A stretch of DNA of 14,719 nucleotides, taken from NCBI GenBank assembly GCA_964631335.1, contig CAZVXD010000043.1:1-14719 (forward strand), written 5' to 3'. Positions 14,601 through 14,719 of the stretch are shown here, piece after piece. The number at the start of each line of letters is the position of its first letter. Within the stretch, counting starts at the first letter, position 1. The DNA comes from JAFGHJ01 sp964631335. GTDB taxonomy: Bacteria; Hydrothermota; UBA3072. A program made the position numbers and the translations under genes. The notes under the pieces were generated by a model. It made no database searches and was not told the origin of the DNA. It saw only the letters and a program-made list of their open reading frames with translations.

Positions 14601-14719
14601 TCTTTCAATACTCTCGATTTGGGAAAAACAGGCGAGCTTCAGTTACGCCTTAAAAGTAATTGTTTCCAGGAATGTAACGGCGAGAAAGTAATCAGCTGGG
14701 AGATAACAGAACCTGACGG
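11658..14719 (+). CDS. Large secreted cysteine-rich protein, family unknown (3' end outside window)
   Basis: One frame stays open from the ATG at 11658 to the last base: 1020 complete codons and no stop. I do not recognise the family. Residues 1-28 are a basic then hydrophobic export or anchor segment (VFVVLFFLSFFLL), with no clear cleavage site after it. Residues about 45-150 look beta-rich, ending LPEGKYTILVRLFSINGE. A fibronectin-III-like domain spans 155-262 (FRW 175-177, YAWYVQALDASG 235-246). A second begins at 272 (LVSPEENAEI, FCW 291-293), and its closing strands seem to be at 779-802 (GGWRVEAEDGEG). Between lie coiled coils (about 333-397 and 622-668), a cysteine cluster (402-421) and helices. 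Residues 826-938 form an Ig/PKD-like unit, and a second copy starts near 958. There are 35 cysteines. Promoter and ribosome site are strong, so it is probably expressed as its own unit in the envelope or outside the cell. Confidence 0.85.
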   Translation, partial: MLFVLQNPIIKRAGKVFVVLFFLSFFLLRGQTPSLITIKKDLPRSLEINIEDCLTATITSPEPMTVYMVAMATERGKGLVAKITTEKFEIKSGINRYNASRIPPISDTWIVPEYENLIARTGKLPEGKYTILVRLFSINGEVLNEDELSHRVEYPELRLIAPGNGAEIFESSPVFRWSVTRPISGARYVLKIFELMPEQAEIAAVSEIPFFKKNTASTVFRYPLSARPFKEGKKYAWYVQALDASGHPLGGGEVKSGFSSFNYKERIKEKYTIKLVSPEENAEIPAGQIKFCWEAIPVGNVNYNIYYTHEGCDSSSEENREHPFSPLFSDSATQNRILELRTRKQNLEVKLEYWSRYCEEKIPGMLESSLKNQKAWEEAKKQLETMAQSLSGELDFFLSENCPIEERCCNNRPCCEGLDPCKEEDLETYKERIRCLHDQINSLNNMFNISTAEFLRLYTRWRNGADHRATMAFYNAYFSLIDDIIGLVTSALDAITPDLEEILEEIIEETLVTGGCTLAPEWCEAIEKARTIKEKMGVVKSLMASARSSGSMPPAFIVAMVQAMAQQAASATGVGVTGWENFANTMLGQLKSAYQALMCLLELNQIRIASYRDCDEFCHRLVECLEEDIAETEEEIEEIREEAAAERTEYWEEEREKIRGEMEQALSDLGPDWYDRCCGEGTGEVRIPGGGDCARLAEQALRRRLGDKACFMTFIIRCHPGGRVTIEHSFPDPERREGCCEPAVEQTERIGSREGNPPRGGNVCYPENEREREELGSRTLPAGGWRVEAEDGEGNIIGESPIRGLHPTRPGSDGEPYYEPPAVDSINCECDVTALVNGKPVKGNTRVRNLGQGKKQTISVRGDCGKDCALGPNNITIQPPLVFNAGFGAPVMFLPPPVTVQAEKTMYDFPYPGLYKVTITQFCEDGSSCDVSFDVIVSDEKKSKSFKPGDVMGLAPGGGCGNAYCLKVFYSAFGEKDFKAISFNTLDLGKTGELQLRLKSNCFQECNGEKVISWEITEPD
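11743..11755 (+). repeat. Short GGGG-ACAGA-CCCC inverted repeat inside the coding start
   Basis: GGGG and CCCC flank a five-base centre, encoding residues just after the hydrophobic segment (RGQTP). The motif resembles short palindromic elements that I recall as dispersed in many bacterial genomes next to REP-associated transposases. With one copy in the window its repeat nature is a guess. Confidence 0.35.

Noticed and set aside
1..14719. tRNA, rRNA, insertion sequences, phage or attachment sites
   Set aside because: No cloverleaf, rRNA-like stretch, transposase or integrase motif, or paired terminal repeats were seen on either strand by eye.

Overview
The window reads as a compact, AT-rich bacterial chromosome segment, probably from an uncultured lineage with a Gram-negative-type envelope. 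The reasons are a lipoprotein with tetratricopeptide-like repeats, a one-piece Wzc-type polysaccharide co-polymerase/tyrosine kinase, an RNase E/G enzyme, and a very large secreted cysteine-rich protein whose N-terminal beta domains resemble those of surface proteins in the Bacteroidetes/FCB-like groups. That placement is an inference from protein style and is not certain. No tRNA, rRNA, CRISPR array, transposase or phage gene was found.

Layout. Positions 1-818 (+) hold the 3' part of a UDP-glucose 6-dehydrogenase gene (ugd). It meets tail-to-tail, with an 11-base overlap, an eight-gene block on the minus strand, transcribed from 9842 down to 808: dihydrolipoyl dehydrogenase (lpd), RNase G/E (rng), a repeat lipoprotein, pyrK, pyrD, pyrF, pyrE and a Wzc-like BY-kinase. 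Every junction in the block overlaps, four of them by the ATGA arrangement, so there is no noncoding base from 808 to 9842. From 9843 to 10163 is a divergent intergenic region with candidate promoters for both directions. Next on the plus strand come an AI-2E/PerM-family membrane protein (10164-11255), a hairpin-rich, GC-richer noncoding block (about 11311-11491), and a well-formed promoter and Shine-Dalgarno. These drive an open reading frame that starts at 11658 and runs without a stop to the last base, at least 1020 residues.

How the parts may work together. PyrK and PyrD form the NAD-linked class 1B dihydroorotate dehydrogenase, and PyrE and PyrF convert orotate to UMP. UMP feeds UTP and the UDP-sugars; Ugd oxidises UDP-glucose to UDP-glucuronate, a common capsule precursor; and the Wzc-like protein controls chain length and export of such polymers. 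The end of the operon and its convergent neighbour therefore form a plausible route from pyrimidine to surface polysaccharide.

The most unusual item is the large open frame at 11658. It has an N-terminal hydrophobic segment, two fibronectin-III-like domains of which the second appears to be split by a roughly 430-470-residue helical, cysteine-rich insertion, four CC pairs, 35 cysteines in all, and at its visible end two copies of a roughly 138-residue Ig/PKD-like cysteine-containing repeat, the second cut by the window edge. I do not recognise the family.
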